64,000 nucleotides of DNA from Xenophilus aerolatus. Its GTDB lineage: Bacteria; Pseudomonadota; Gammaproteobacteria; Burkholderiales; Burkholderiaceae_C. The number at the start of each line of letters is the position of its first letter. The stretch's first letter is position 1. This document shows, piece after piece, positions 7,853 through 16,286 of this stretch. Location: contig JASCNX010000006.1 of NCBI GenBank assembly GCA_029968055.1, positions 186,001 through 250,000 of the forward strand, in the 5' to 3' direction. The notes under the pieces are model-generated. The model worked only from the letters and a program-made list of their open reading frames with translations. It ran no database searches and was not told the origin of the DNA. The translations under genes and the position numbers were made by a program.

Positions 7853-9304
7853 ATGAAGCGATTCATACAGGGCCAGGACCGTCAACAAGTCACGCTGCTG
7901 CCAGAGTGCCTGGATGACTACATTGCCGAGGACAACCCGGTTCGTGCCGTTGACGCCTTCGTCGATGCCTTGGATCTCTCGGCGCTGAACTTCGCAGGCA
8001 CCACCCCGGCCATCACCGGGCGCCCTTCTTACCACCCCGGCGTGTTGCTCAAGCTCTACATCTACGGCTACCTCAACCGCATCCCCTCCAGTCGGCGCCT
8101 GGAGCGCGAAGCCCAACGCAACGTCGAACTCATGTGGATCACCGGGCGCCTGACGCCGGACTTCAAGACCATCGCCGACTTCCGGCACGACAACGGTCCT
8201 GGCATCCGCAACGCCTGCACGCGCTTCGTTCAGTTGTGCCGCCAACTCAAGCTGTTCACCCAAGCCCTGGTAGCCATCGATGGCAGCAAGTTCAAGGCCG
8301 TCAACAGCCGCGATCGCAACTTCACTCCTGGCAAGATCGATAAGCGCCAGGAGCAGATCGAGCAAAGCATTCAGCGCTACCTCAAGGCCCTGGAGACAGC
8401 CGATCGCACGCAGGATGCCGACGTGGTCCAGGCCAAGACCGAACGGCTGGGCGAGAAGATCGAGAAGCTGCGCGAGCAGATGCGCCAACTCGATGGCCTG
8501 CGCGAGCAACTCAAGCGAGAGCCCGACGAGCAACTCTCGTTGACCGACCCCGACGCACGCTCCATGGTCTCGCAGGCCAAGGGCTCGGGCTTGGTGGGCT
8601 ACAACGTGCAAGTGGCAGTCGAAGCCGAGCATCATTTGATCGTGGCCCACGAGGTGACCAACGAAGGCAACGATCGCAGCCAGCTTGCCCCGATGGCGAA
8701 CGCCGCTCGGGAGGCAATGGTAAAGAAGAAGCTTCGCGTGCTGGCGGACCGTGGCTACTTCAGCGGCTCTCAGATCAAGGCCTGCGAGGACGCGGGCATC
8801 ACGGCACTCGTACCGAAGCCCATGACCTCCGGCGCGCGGGCCGAGGGTCGCTTCGACAAGAGCGACTTCATCTACATCGCCCGGCACGACGAGTACCAGT
8901 GCCCGGCGAACAGCCGCGCCATGCACCGCTTCGATACCGAAGAACGCAATGGCTTGAAGACCCGGGTGTACTGGTCCAGCGACTGCCCCAGTTGTTCCAT
9001 GAAGGACGAATGCACCACCAGCAACTATCGACGCATCAGGCGTTGGGAGCACGAGGCGGTGCTGGAGCGGGTTCAGCGGCGATTGGACCGAGAGCCGGAG
9101 GCGATGACGGTGCAACGCAGTACCGTGGAGCATGTGTTCGGCACGCTCAAGCATTGGATGGGCGCCACGCATTTCCTGATGAAGACCAAGGCGCAAGGGG
9201 CCACCGAGATGACCCTTCAGGTGCTGGCGTACAACTTCAAGCGGGTGATCAGCATCCTGGGGGTCGAGAAGACGATCAGGGCGATGAGGCTGCTCGGGGC
9301 GTGA
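7853..9304 (+). CDS. IS1182-family transposase
   Basis: The 483-residue protein has the DUF772 N-terminal domain (TGRPSYHPGVLLKLYIYGYL, early) and a DDE transposase core. Likely catalytic positions are the Asp in LVAIDGSKFKA, the Asp in VLADRGYFSG and the Glu in TVEHVFGTLKHW. A cysteine-rich insert (CPSCSMKDEC) lies before the last catalytic residue, as in this family. The start ATG 7853 follows a GAGGTG ribosome binding site; an upstream in-frame start at 7823 is less likely. Length is normal for the family and there is no frameshift, so the element should be able to move itself. Confidence 0.93.
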   Translation: MKRFIQGQDRQQVTLLPECLDDYIAEDNPVRAVDAFVDALDLSALNFAGTTPAITGRPSYHPGVLLKLYIYGYLNRIPSSRRLEREAQRNVELMWITGRLTPDFKTIADFRHDNGPGIRNACTRFVQLCRQLKLFTQALVAIDGSKFKAVNSRDRNFTPGKIDKRQEQIEQSIQRYLKALETADRTQDADVVQAKTERLGEKIEKLREQMRQLDGLREQLKREPDEQLSLTDPDARSMVSQAKGSGLVGYNVQVAVEAEHHLIVAHEVTNEGNDRSQLAPMANAAREAMVKKKLRVLADRGYFSGSQIKACEDAGITALVPKPMTSGARAEGRFDKSDFIYIARHDEYQCPANSRAMHRFDTEERNGLKTRVYWSSDCPSCSMKDECTTSNYRRIRRWEHEAVLERVQRRLDREPEAMTVQRSTVEHVFGTLKHWMGATHFLMKTKAQGATEMTLQVLAYNFKRVISILGVEKTIRAMRLLGA

Positions 9305-9382
9305 GCCCTTTCATGTCCTCATCGCATCGCAGGCCGATCGCGACACAATGCGGGCACGCCGACCGTGCGGGGCTCGTGGCGA

Positions 9383-9402
9383 GTTTTCACACAGCCTCGG
9401 CC
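9383..9402. repeat. Right terminal inverted repeat of the IS1182-family element
   Basis: These 20 bases are the inverted copy of 7787-7806 with a single mismatch and lie 79 bases after the transposase stop codon. Confidence 0.9.
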
Positions 9403-9447
9403 GAATCCTGCCACAAGTGCATGCCGAAGAATGGCTGCCTGAGGGCG

Positions 9448-10458
9448 TTAAGCAATCTCGCTTGTCAGCCTAACGAGTTCGGGCGACGGCGGCCCGTAGC
9501 TCACGATCCGCACGTCGAGGTCGAAGGCCGCCACCTGCCGCACTGCCCGGCGGATGGCATCGAAGATCCACGGCATCGCGTTGCCGAAGGCGCCACCGCC
9601 CAACAGCGTCAGCAGCACGATGTTCGACGCCTCACGCCGAGCGTTGAGCACGCCCTGCAGCAGCGTCGCCTCGTAGGCGGCGTCCAGCACCAACTGCGCG
9701 AAGGCCGCCCAGTGCTGCTGCGGCACGCGGCCGTAGGCGACGGGCAGGGCTGAGCAGAAGGCCTGCGACACCAGCGGCCCAGGCGACGCGCCCTCGGTCG
9801 CTTCCACGTCCAGGTGCAGGCCGATCCGGAGCTTCCCGGCCAGCGCGTCGGCGCCCGCGGGACCGATGGCGCGCAGATGGTCGGCGATCGCATCGAGGCC
9901 TTCGCGCGTACACAGCGCATAGCCGTTGCGCCAGTCCCAGAGGTCGGCGACGGGCCGGCCCAGGGTGCGGCTGAGTTCGGCGCCAAGGTCGGCGAGGCCG
10001 TCGAGCTGGCGCCGCGCCGTCTGACCAGGCTGGTCGCCCACCGGCGCGAAGTAGTTGCGGTACACCGTCGCCCCGCCGGCCGCGATCGCGCAGGCCGGAC
10101 CCTGGGTGCGATCGTGCTCGTACCGCGTGACCCCGTCCTCGGGCGTGACACTTGGGCCGACCATCTCCAGCGCGTTGAACTGGCTGGCGACTTGGAACAG
10201 CGCCCCGGCATATTCCGGCGCTTGGTGCATACGGCGCACATCGCCTTGAACGACGCTCAGGCGGGTACGCCCTGCCGCGCCACTGCCGGCGGCCACACGA
10301 GCACGCAGATCGGCCAGGGATGCCATTTCGAAGCTGCCGATGCCGTAGGTCTTGCCGTTGACCTTGGAGCGCAGGGTGTTGCCGCTGACCTCCAGGCGGG
10401 CCTGGGTGTCGGCGTAGGAGGCTTCCGCAAAGCCCGTGAGGCGGGTGAACCAATCCAT
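9448..10458 (-). CDS. Conserved protein with macro/PARG-like features
   Basis: The 336-residue protein belongs to a family I know only as uncharacterised. Conserved-looking blocks are VASQFNALEM and RTQGPACAIAAGGATVYRNYF in the middle, SALPVAYGR, and near the C-terminus LLTLLGGGAFGN followed about 20 residues later by DLDVRIVSYG. The last block resembles the glycine-rich loop and following strand of macro domains and poly(ADP-ribose) glycohydrolases, so binding or processing of ADP-ribose is possible; this is inference from motif shape. There is no signal peptide or membrane segment. It stands 11 bases from the serine recombinase gene end on the same strand. Confidence 0.7.
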   Translation of the reverse strand: MDWFTRLTGFAEASYADTQARLEVSGNTLRSKVNGKTYGIGSFEMASLADLRARVAAGSGAAGRTRLSVVQGDVRRMHQAPEYAGALFQVASQFNALEMVGPSVTPEDGVTRYEHDRTQGPACAIAAGGATVYRNYFAPVGDQPGQTARRQLDGLADLGAELSRTLGRPVADLWDWRNGYALCTREGLDAIADHLRAIGPAGADALAGKLRIGLHLDVEATEGASPGPLVSQAFCSALPVAYGRVPQQHWAAFAQLVLDAAYEATLLQGVLNARREASNIVLLTLLGGGAFGNAMPWIFDAIRRAVRQVAAFDLDVRIVSYGPPSPELVRLTSEIA

Positions 10459-10468
10459 GGGTGCGTCC

Positions 10469-11173
10469 TCAGTTGGTTGCCGCGACGTCGTCCTCGGCCA
10501 GCCGGTCCAGCACGTTCTTAACGGCGGTCGGCGTCCAGCGGTGCCCGCCGCGCGCGGTCTTCACGCCCTTCCCTTCCAGTGCATCCGCAATGGCGCGCAG
10601 GCTCTGGCCGGCTTGGCGCATGGGCGCCACGATGGGCGCGAGTGTGCCAGCGAAGTCGTCGGCCGCACGACGGGCAGCATCGGCGCCCAGGCGCTGGTCG
10701 ACCACCGGACCACCTCGCCACCCACCAAGCGCCACGCCGCGCTCGCGGGCGGCCCGCAGGGCATCGCGGGTGCGGGTGGCGATCAGGCTGCGCTCCTTTT
10801 CGGCCAAGGCGGCGTAGAGGTGCAGCATGAAGGGATCGGCGTCGGCGCCCAGTTCGGCCACCACGAAGGGCACCTTCTGCGCCATCAGTCCAGCGATGAA
10901 GGCCACGTCGCGCGACAGGCGGTCCAGCTTCGCGACACAGACGGCGCCGCCGGCCAGTTTGGCCGCGGCCAGCACCGCCGCAAGTTGGGGCCGCCGGTCC
11001 AGCGCGTCGGCGCCCTTGCCCGTCTCCACTTCCTCGAAGAAGCCCACCACGTGCAGCCCTTCCGCGTCGGCGAAGCGCTTGATGGCCTCGCGCTGGGCAT
11101 CCAGCCCCAGGCTGGACTTGCCCTGCTGGCTTGTGGACACACGGAGGTAGGCGAAGAGGGGTGCGGCGGGCAT
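10469..11173 (-). CDS. Serine recombinase (resolvase/invertase family)
   Basis: The 234-residue protein has the resolvase catalytic domain: the [10 protein letters not shown] motif places the nucleophilic serine at residue 13, and the [11 protein letters not shown] stretch carries catalytic arginines. The C-terminus ([16 protein letters not shown] ... [12 protein letters not shown]) is a helix-turn-helix DNA-binding domain. Length is somewhat above Tn3-type resolvases and far below large phage integrases. A 38-bp imperfect palindrome begins two bases upstream of its start codon and could be its crossover site or operator. It may resolve multimers of the island or a transposon, or invert DNA. 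Confidence 0.92.
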   Translation of the reverse strand: MPAAPLFAYLRVSTSQQGKSSLGLDAQREAIKRFADAEGLHVVGFFEEVETGKGADALDRRPQLAAVLAAAKLAGGAVCVAKLDRLSRDVAFIAGLMAQKVPFVVAELGADADPFMLHLYAALAEKERSLIATRTRDALRAARERGVALGGWRGGPVVDQRLGADAARRAADDFAGTLAPIVAPMRQAGQSLRAIADALEGKGVKTARGGHRWTPTAVKNVLDRLAEDDVAATN

Positions 11174-11174
11174 C

Positions 11175-11212
11175 GTATAAATCCAGTCAACGGTCGTTGT
11201 CTGAATTTATAC
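11175..11212. promoter_or_regulatory. 38-bp palindrome at the recombinase 5' end (res site or operator)
   Basis: Two 17-base arms (11175-11191 and 11196-11212) match as inverted repeats with two mismatches around the spacer GGTC. The outer part is AT-rich (GTATAAAT ... ATTTATAC). It ends one base before the recombinase start codon region, so promoter and recombinase site probably coincide. Confidence 0.65.
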
Positions 11213-11250
11213 ATTAAAGTGGCGTTGTTTCGAGCGAGGTGCACTCCTTC

Positions 11251-11862
11251 TCATTCCCCGTCGGTCGGATAGATCGAGTGCTCGCGATCCCACCACACAA
11301 GATGGAAGTGAGCTTGCGCGACGAAGCCCCAAGCGCGGGATTTCTGCCCGCCGATCCGAAATCGAAACACAGTGTCGAATTGCTCAAGGTCAAGTTCTAA
11401 CCAACGGCGCTGCGCTTCAATGCGAATTTCGCTGAGTTCGTGTCCATGGTGCATTCGATGACCTGTATCCGAGGACAGACGATCAATTTCGGCCCAGGTC
11501 AGAGCAGCTAAGTCGGTGAGCGGGGGACGAATCAAGGTTTCCCATTCGTGCGCTGTCCAATCACGAGGCTCTTTCCACGGCCAATGGCCTTCGCGATCAG
11601 CTTGGGTGATGCACCACGTCATCCGCGACTCGAAGCGACTTCCGTCCTTCTGAGCCTTCGGCTCCCTCTCCTTTCGCTCCAGCTCACGAATCAAGTGGGG
11701 TGCCAGGCGCGGAGTTGCGTCCGATGGAAGAATCTCTGCGACCTTCGGCTCATCACCCACATTCACGCGAGCTACGAGGGACGCCTTGGCGGCCTCGAAC
11801 TTTTCGAAAAGACGCGCCTTACGTTCCTGACGCGCAGCCGCCTTCTTGCCCATCCAACTCAA
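11251..11862 (-). CDS. Probable toxin paired with a Panacea-domain antitoxin
   Basis: The 203-residue protein overlaps the end of the Panacea (DUF4065) gene by four bases. Its N-terminus is strongly basic (MSWMGKKAAARQERKARL). The C-terminus contains FRFRIGGQKSRAWGFV and FHLVWWDREHSIYPT, a pattern I recall from proteins commonly encoded next to DUF4065 antitoxins. No enzymatic motif is obvious and no membrane segment is seen. Panacea antitoxins pair with many unrelated toxins, so the partner role is inferred from gene order and coupling. Its target is unknown. Confidence 0.6.
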   Translation of the reverse strand: MSWMGKKAAARQERKARLFEKFEAAKASLVARVNVGDEPKVAEILPSDATPRLAPHLIRELERKEREPKAQKDGSRFESRMTWCITQADREGHWPWKEPRDWTAHEWETLIRPPLTDLAALTWAEIDRLSSDTGHRMHHGHELSEIRIEAQRRWLELDLEQFDTVFRFRIGGQKSRAWGFVAQAHFHLVWWDREHSIYPTDGE

Positions 11863-12293
11863 AGAGCAGAGTAGTACTCGTGCATCGCCGATTGCGAAAT
11901 GATGTTGCCTGAGGGCGCGCCGGCGGGAACGTCACCTCGTGCGATGCGCCAAGGATCTTCCTGGTGAGTGAGGTTGCTCAACCATTGCGCGGTCTTGTTA
12001 CCGTAGAACCGGAGGACCTTGTCGACATTAGCACGCTCGCTTTCGCTTAAGGCTTTCGAGTTCGCTGCTGCAAACAAAGCCGGGCCGACCTTGAACATCC
12101 CACGGTGGGCGGCGTAGAGTTCCGGCAGTACCGGCCCATTGGCCCAAGCCTGAAAATCGTTGCTGAACAGCGGCTGCTCATCCCAAACGAGATTCCACGC
12201 CTGCGAGTAGTACATCAGCTTCTGGAGCTTCATTGCAGACACATCGCCGAGCTGTTCGGTGATGTACTTTGCGACGTCAAAAATGTTAGCCAT
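11859..12293 (-). CDS. Panacea-domain (DUF4065, SocA-like) antitoxin
   Basis: The 144-residue protein is a single Panacea domain. Diagnostic stretches are DVAKYITEQLGDVSAMKLQK, LMYYSQAW, PLFSNDFQAWANGPVLPELY and the later YGNKTAQWLSNLTHQEDPW. The domain is known as a promiscuous neutraliser of toxins, usually encoded next to its partner. Here the antitoxin gene comes first and overlaps the following gene by four bases. A short palindrome 54 bases upstream may be the autoregulatory site. Confidence 0.88.
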   Translation of the reverse strand: MANIFDVAKYITEQLGDVSAMKLQKLMYYSQAWNLVWDEQPLFSNDFQAWANGPVLPELYAAHRGMFKVGPALFAAANSKALSESERANVDKVLRFYGNKTAQWLSNLTHQEDPWRIARGDVPAGAPSGNIISQSAMHEYYSAL

Positions 12294-12346
12294 TGAGCTT
12301 TTCCCCCGATAAACACCGTTTATTCACAGCTTTATCCACAATTGAG

Positions 12347-12362
12347 TTTACCATTTGGTAAA
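12347..12362. promoter_or_regulatory. Palindrome in a divergent promoter region
   Basis: TTTACCATTTGGTAAA has 7-base arms around two central bases. It sits in the AT-rich gap between the antitoxin gene (minus strand) and the gene at 12410 (plus strand), where an operator would be expected. Which protein binds is not known. Confidence 0.4.
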
Positions 12363-12409
12363 GGAAACCTTCATTGAAAGTGTCAATCGGCGAAGCGCCG
12401 AGAGCATCT

Positions 12410-13069
12410 ATGACGACCATCGACGAAGACCGCCTCGCCACCCTGCTGGAAGCCAGCGAAGCGCTGGACAGCAGCGTCGCCGCACTGCTGGGCAGGTGCC
12501 GCCCACGGACCAAGCGCGGAGTCATTGCGCTCGCGCTGTGCGGTGCGGCCTTCGAGCACGGCGTCAGCCAGCGGATGCTGATGGAGGCAGGCCTTGCGGG
12601 CAGCGCGCTGGTGCTGTGCCGCCCACACTTCGAGGCCGTCGTCCGGGCAGCGTGGACAGGGCAAGGCGCCACGGACGAATGGATCGAGACCTTCACCACG
12701 CCGACTGATGCCCCAAATGGAACGCACAAGGAACCGATCATGGGGCCGCCTATCGCCAGCATGCTGGAGACGTTCGGCCGGCACGCGCCGCACGTCGCAG
12801 CCGAGTTCAGAAGACTGGCGACCACCCTACCGGCGATGAACAGTCTCCTGCACAGCGGCTTGCAGATGGTGGGCTACGCCCTGCAGGGCGGCTACACAGC
12901 TGACAAGATGGCCGGCGTGCTGCTGAACCGAAACCTGCTGCACTGGTTCACGGCCAACTGTGCCGTCATGACTGCGCAGGAGCCGCACCTTGTGCCGCGC
13001 ATGCGCCTGCTGATGGAGAAGCACGCGGCCTGCATGCCCGCGCCGTCGGTGGCGGCCACCGGCCAGTAG
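12410..13069 (+). CDS. Hypothetical helical protein
   Basis: The 219-residue protein is predicted helical throughout, with stretches such as RGVIALALCGAAFEHGVSQR and GLQMVGYALQGGYTADKMAG. The start is taken at ATG 12410; an upstream in-frame TTG at 12374 is less likely. I do not recognise a catalytic motif. The layout, with an N-terminal helical bundle and a conserved FEAVVRAAW stretch, resembles uncharacterised proteins (possibly the DUF6988 group) found in accessory DNA of Proteobacteria. It is divergent from the Panacea pair and shares a promoter region with it. Confidence 0.65.
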   Translation: MTTIDEDRLATLLEASEALDSSVAALLGRCRPRTKRGVIALALCGAAFEHGVSQRMLMEAGLAGSALVLCRPHFEAVVRAAWTGQGATDEWIETFTTPTDAPNGTHKEPIMGPPIASMLETFGRHAPHVAAEFRRLATTLPAMNSLLHSGLQMVGYALQGGYTADKMAGVLLNRNLLHWFTANCAVMTAQEPHLVPRMRLLMEKHAACMPAPSVAATGQ

Positions 13070-13074
13070 CCACC

Positions 13075-13200
13075 CGCCACCGCGAGCGCGCTCGTACCAC
13101 TGCCCGGCATCGCAGCCCCAGCGCACGCCGAGAGCGGCACAGCAGGGCAGGCATAGCACGCCTCAGCGGCCGCCGCCAGGGGGCGCTGGCACATGTTGTC
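13075..13200 (-). pseudogene. Possible decayed cysteine-rich small gene, copy 1
   Basis: On the minus strand a CQRP motif with paired cysteines (MCQRPLAAAAEACYACPAV) is followed, in another frame, by LGVRWGCDAGQWYERARGG. A similar arrangement recurs near 15.4-15.5 kb. Both look like remnants of one small gene family broken by frameshifts. It overlaps no confident gene except the tail of 12410-13069. Confidence 0.25.
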
Positions 13201-13316
13201 CCGGCAGCCGCACCTTGACTGCAAGGCACTCGGAGCGAGCATTCCTTGAACGGCCAAGCGATGTCTGGTCGGGCTTTGCGGCAGAGTGGCCCAGTCCTGC
13301 GGGACCGCTCCCGACT

Positions 13317-14993
13317 CTAGAATCCAGGAGCAGGTTGCAAGGCACTTGGCTCGTCGGGACTTCCGTCTGATGGCACTCCCCTGATCCGAAACATGATCTT
13401 CTGCTTGTTTTGATCGAACAAATAGATTGCTACAAGCGGAATCGCCATAACAATCATTCCAGACAGGATTGACGAAATTTGGCTGTCAAATTTTTGCAAT
13501 AGTGGGACCCCACTTATCGCTGTATTGATGACGCGCTGAACATAGACGCCGGCGATGGCTGACGCGGTGCCGAACATGATTACCTTGAGGCTGTCGAGCT
13601 TCCCATCGTCGTTGCTGCACAATACGCGCACGCTACGCGCGACACTCAGGGTGCTTTCTCGGATGATGGCATATACGAATGCCGGCATTTTCACGAAGAG
13701 CGAGATAACGATTTGTGGCAGGACACTAAGTGCACCGGCCACACCAGCCTCAACTCCCAATTCACGCGCGCGCGCCCATATCCGGCGCTCCTCAAATCGT
13801 TTGTTTAAGCGGGCGCGAATTCGCTCGGCCCTCTCCTTAAGATCGCTAACTAACCCGTCTTCGGACAGTAGCTTGAACGTTTTTATCTCTTCCATAAAGA
13901 CATCAAGCGTCTCTACAAGAATTAGGCCGACCACCTGCTGGACGGCCATGACGGCGCCGGTTTTCGCGACAGTGCTTGCAACCTCGATGGCTGCATCGCG
14001 CCGAGCTTCCGTTTCAACCTCTTTACTCCGTTCGTAGGCCTCTTCCAGGTCACGCTTGTCGAGCTCGCGCTTCTCACCAGTCTTCTGGATGGTGATGACT
14101 ATCTTGTCATCATTTGGCTGATAGTCATCCTTGTGCTTCTCGACCCAATCCCAAAGGTCAAGATCGCTCTTCTGGTTATTTGTTTTTCTCTCGGCGTACA
14201 CCAAATTGCGCTTGTCATTCATGACATCCCCGAGTTCGCTATTCGTGAGTCCAATGCTCAGAAGTGGATCGGTGAATAGCTCGTTGCGCGAAGTAACGTG
14301 GTCAACATGAATATTCGCGCCGTTCTTTGTCAAGACCTCATCACGGTTATAGCCGTTAACGACCTTTGTCCCCTCAAACGCAATTGCGTCACTCATCGCC
14401 TTGTAGTTCGCGTGGTCACGCCCTACGATCGCCTTGTTCGAATCGGCAGTGCGGAAGTCTTTCCAGCTATCTGACAGTTTGTCGTACTTCAGCAAGCTGC
14501 GGTCATCTATGCCATTGAGCACTGATCCCAGCATGAAAGCAGCTACGGCTCGCCGAATCGCTTCATCGCGACACTGGTCGAAGATCTCGTCTACTGTAGA
14601 GACTGGTGTAGGAAGGCGAGAGCGCAACTCCTGGATCACTTCCATGGTGGTTCTGTCGACCTCCAGCGTTCGCTTTAGGTAGTCGCCCATTTTTTCAACA
14701 CCTCGAGCAATCAAATCGCTCGCCCTCTCCTTGCTCGTCTCGAAGTCAAAGTTGCGGACGGCATCCGATGCATCCCCGACTATCTCTTTTGCCTTATCGG
14801 TGGTCCGATCACTGGCGCTGCGCCCTGCCTCGATTGCCTTCCCGCCATATTCTTTGCCGATCTCAAAGGCCGCGGCGCTAGCACCCGCAGCAGCGTCCAT
14901 CAACGTTCCGGCAGCCTCGGCGGCCTTGCTTTTGGCGTCCCCCAGCCTGTCTCTAAAATTTCCGATCGATAAGCCTTTGCCAAAGACGGACAT
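13317..14993 (-). CDS. HNH-like protein with C-terminal membrane segments
   Basis: The 558-residue protein is less GC-rich than its surroundings. Residues 1-100 look like an amphipathic, Ala-rich helical region. Residues 225-280 contain HVDHV, then NDKRNLVYAE and NNQKSD, spaced as in His-Asn-type (HNH-like) nucleases. From about 345 on, four hydrophobic stretches (about 350-375, 415-445, 470-500, 510-530) suggest membrane insertion. A nuclease-like domain joined to membrane helices would fit an abortive-infection or toxin effector, but activity is not shown. The gene stands alone, and its base composition suggests separate acquisition. Confidence 0.7.
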   Translation of the reverse strand: MSVFGKGLSIGNFRDRLGDAKSKAAEAAGTLMDAAAGASAAAFEIGKEYGGKAIEAGRSASDRTTDKAKEIVGDASDAVRNFDFETSKERASDLIARGVEKMGDYLKRTLEVDRTTMEVIQELRSRLPTPVSTVDEIFDQCRDEAIRRAVAAFMLGSVLNGIDDRSLLKYDKLSDSWKDFRTADSNKAIVGRDHANYKAMSDAIAFEGTKVVNGYNRDEVLTKNGANIHVDHVTSRNELFTDPLLSIGLTNSELGDVMNDKRNLVYAERKTNNQKSDLDLWDWVEKHKDDYQPNDDKIVITIQKTGEKRELDKRDLEEAYERSKEVETEARRDAAIEVASTVAKTGAVMAVQQVVGLILVETLDVFMEEIKTFKLLSEDGLVSDLKERAERIRARLNKRFEERRIWARARELGVEAGVAGALSVLPQIVISLFVKMPAFVYAIIRESTLSVARSVRVLCSNDDGKLDSLKVIMFGTASAIAGVYVQRVINTAISGVPLLQKFDSQISSILSGMIVMAIPLVAIYLFDQNKQKIMFRIRGVPSDGSPDEPSALQPAPGF

Positions 14994-15121
14994 AAATACC
15001 TCGTGCTAAAAACGCCCGACGGAATGTATCACAAAGTAACTAAATTCAAGTCGTCGCAGAGCCCAAGATCAACTGGTTTATCCCTAGGAGCGCCATCCAC
15101 TTCGGGACGTACGGCATGCCC

Positions 15122-15560
15122 TTAATGACCACAAGTCCCTTCTGGTCGAATTCGACTGGTGAAGCCCATGCAGATGGCAGTTTTCAGTTCGACCTCCAGG
15201 GCGTTGAACTGCATCGCCGCGATGCCTATCAACGACAAGACCTGCGCCAGCAGATCACTGATCGCCTGTTCGTCGTCGGCATCGAAACGTGCGTGAGGTA
15301 GGGCTGGAAATGGGAGAAGCGAGACTTCAGCGTCATGGTCGCGGGATGATGCAGGCGTGGGCGCGCGCCACCACCACCTTGCTCCTTCGCCGCGCTCGTA
15401 GCGCCGCCCGACACCCCAGCCCTACCGCAGGCCCAGCGCAGCACAGCACCGCAGCCACAGCACGGCTCAGCGGCCGCGGTCGCCGGGCACAGCGACATCG
15501 CCGATGCTGGGCTCGCCGGCCGGGGGCGCTGGCACACATCGCAGGTGTCGACCGGGCCGT
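15122..15560 (-). pseudogene. Possible decayed cysteine-rich small gene, copy 2
   Basis: The minus strand encodes TCDVCQRP and EPCCGCGAV in one frame, then in another frame RRYERGEGARWWW followed by a good-looking stretch (DEQAISDLLAQVLSLIGIAA) ending at TAA 15122. The second frame has no start codon after its upstream TAG. A single gene with a frameshift would explain this. It shares the CQRP and WYERxxG-type features with the remnant at 13.1 kb. It follows the Nudix gene and may have been the last gene of that operon. Confidence 0.35.
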
Positions 15561-15574
15561 GCCAGCGAACGGGA

Positions 15575-16279
15575 TCAGTGGTGGCGCCGCGGGCTGCACA
15601 TCGCGTTGTAGGCATTTAGGGCCGCCAGATCGCCAGGATGCGTCAGCATGCCGCGAAGGGCCGCCGGCGGCGCCAGGACGGCTGCCTGCGACTCCCACCC
15701 CATGTCGATCGGCGATCCGCCGATGCGCTCGGCCAAGAAGAACCGTGTGCACGTCACCGCGCGCCGCACGTCGCACAAGTAGGCGAGCAGCCGCACGCGC
15801 AGGCCGGCTTCCTCGAACACTTCGACCAGCGACGTGACGGCGAGGCTGCGCCCATCGGCTCGGCCCTTCGGCAGCACCAGTGCGTGGCCGCCGAAGCAGG
15901 CGGAGGGTGCGACGCACCACGCACGGCCATCGGGCTCCACCACCAGCGCGCCCGCGGCCGGCTGCAGCCCAGCGGGGCATGCGAATGGGGGCTCGGCGAC
16001 GCGCATGCTGGACGCCAGGGCGCTCCAAGCCGCGTCGTCGTGGGGTGGGTGCCAGGGCGCCACCGGAACGCAGCCCAGGGTCGCCGGCGTGGGCCCGCCG
16101 GGCACGAAGGCCGCAGTCGCCTGGGGATCGTGCCACGTGCCCGGCGCGCTCGGCTTGCTTGGCCGCCGGATGGGCACGAGCTGGCCGGCGTCATCGCGAC
16201 GCGGGTGCCATTGCTGGGTCACGGTCGCTGGAGCTTTCGCAACACGCCCCAGATCGTGTGGTACGCCCGCGCCCGCCAA
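15575..16279 (-). CDS. Nudix-like hydrolase
   Basis: The 234-residue protein has a Nudix box in its C-terminal half: LPKGRADGRSL, then TSLVEVFEEAGLRVRL. The EExG core that binds the metal is present, but the canonical glutamate five residues after the first glycine is replaced by Ser, and the Arg of the REU triplet by Val. Activity may therefore be altered. The family hydrolyses nucleoside diphosphates linked to other groups. The N-terminal half is an unrecognised Pro-rich region. The start is a TTG at 16279, seven bases after the stop of the small gene upstream, so the two form an operon. Confidence 0.75.
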   Translation of the reverse strand: MAGAGVPHDLGRVAKAPATVTQQWHPRRDDAGQLVPIRRPSKPSAPGTWHDPQATAAFVPGGPTPATLGCVPVAPWHPPHDDAAWSALASSMRVAEPPFACPAGLQPAAGALVVEPDGRAWCVAPSACFGGHALVLPKGRADGRSLAVTSLVEVFEEAGLRVRLLAYLCDVRRAVTCTRFFLAERIGGSPIDMGWESQAAVLAPPAALRGMLTHPGDLAALNAYNAMCSPRRHH

Positions 16280-16286
16280 GCCCCCT

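Larger units (their letters stand above)
7787..9402 (+). mobile_element. IS1182-family insertion sequence, apparently intact
   Basis: The element is about 1.6 kb with near-perfect 20-bp terminal inverted repeats (7787-7806 and 9383-9402, one mismatch) and one full-length transposase gene. No clear target-site duplication is visible at the flanks. It separates a broken small gene from the macro/PARG-like gene. Confidence 0.9.

Noticed and set aside
7760-9196. A 478-codon minus-strand frame inside the insertion sequence
   Set aside because: It is the antisense of the transposase gene, which has clear catalytic motifs and a ribosome binding site.
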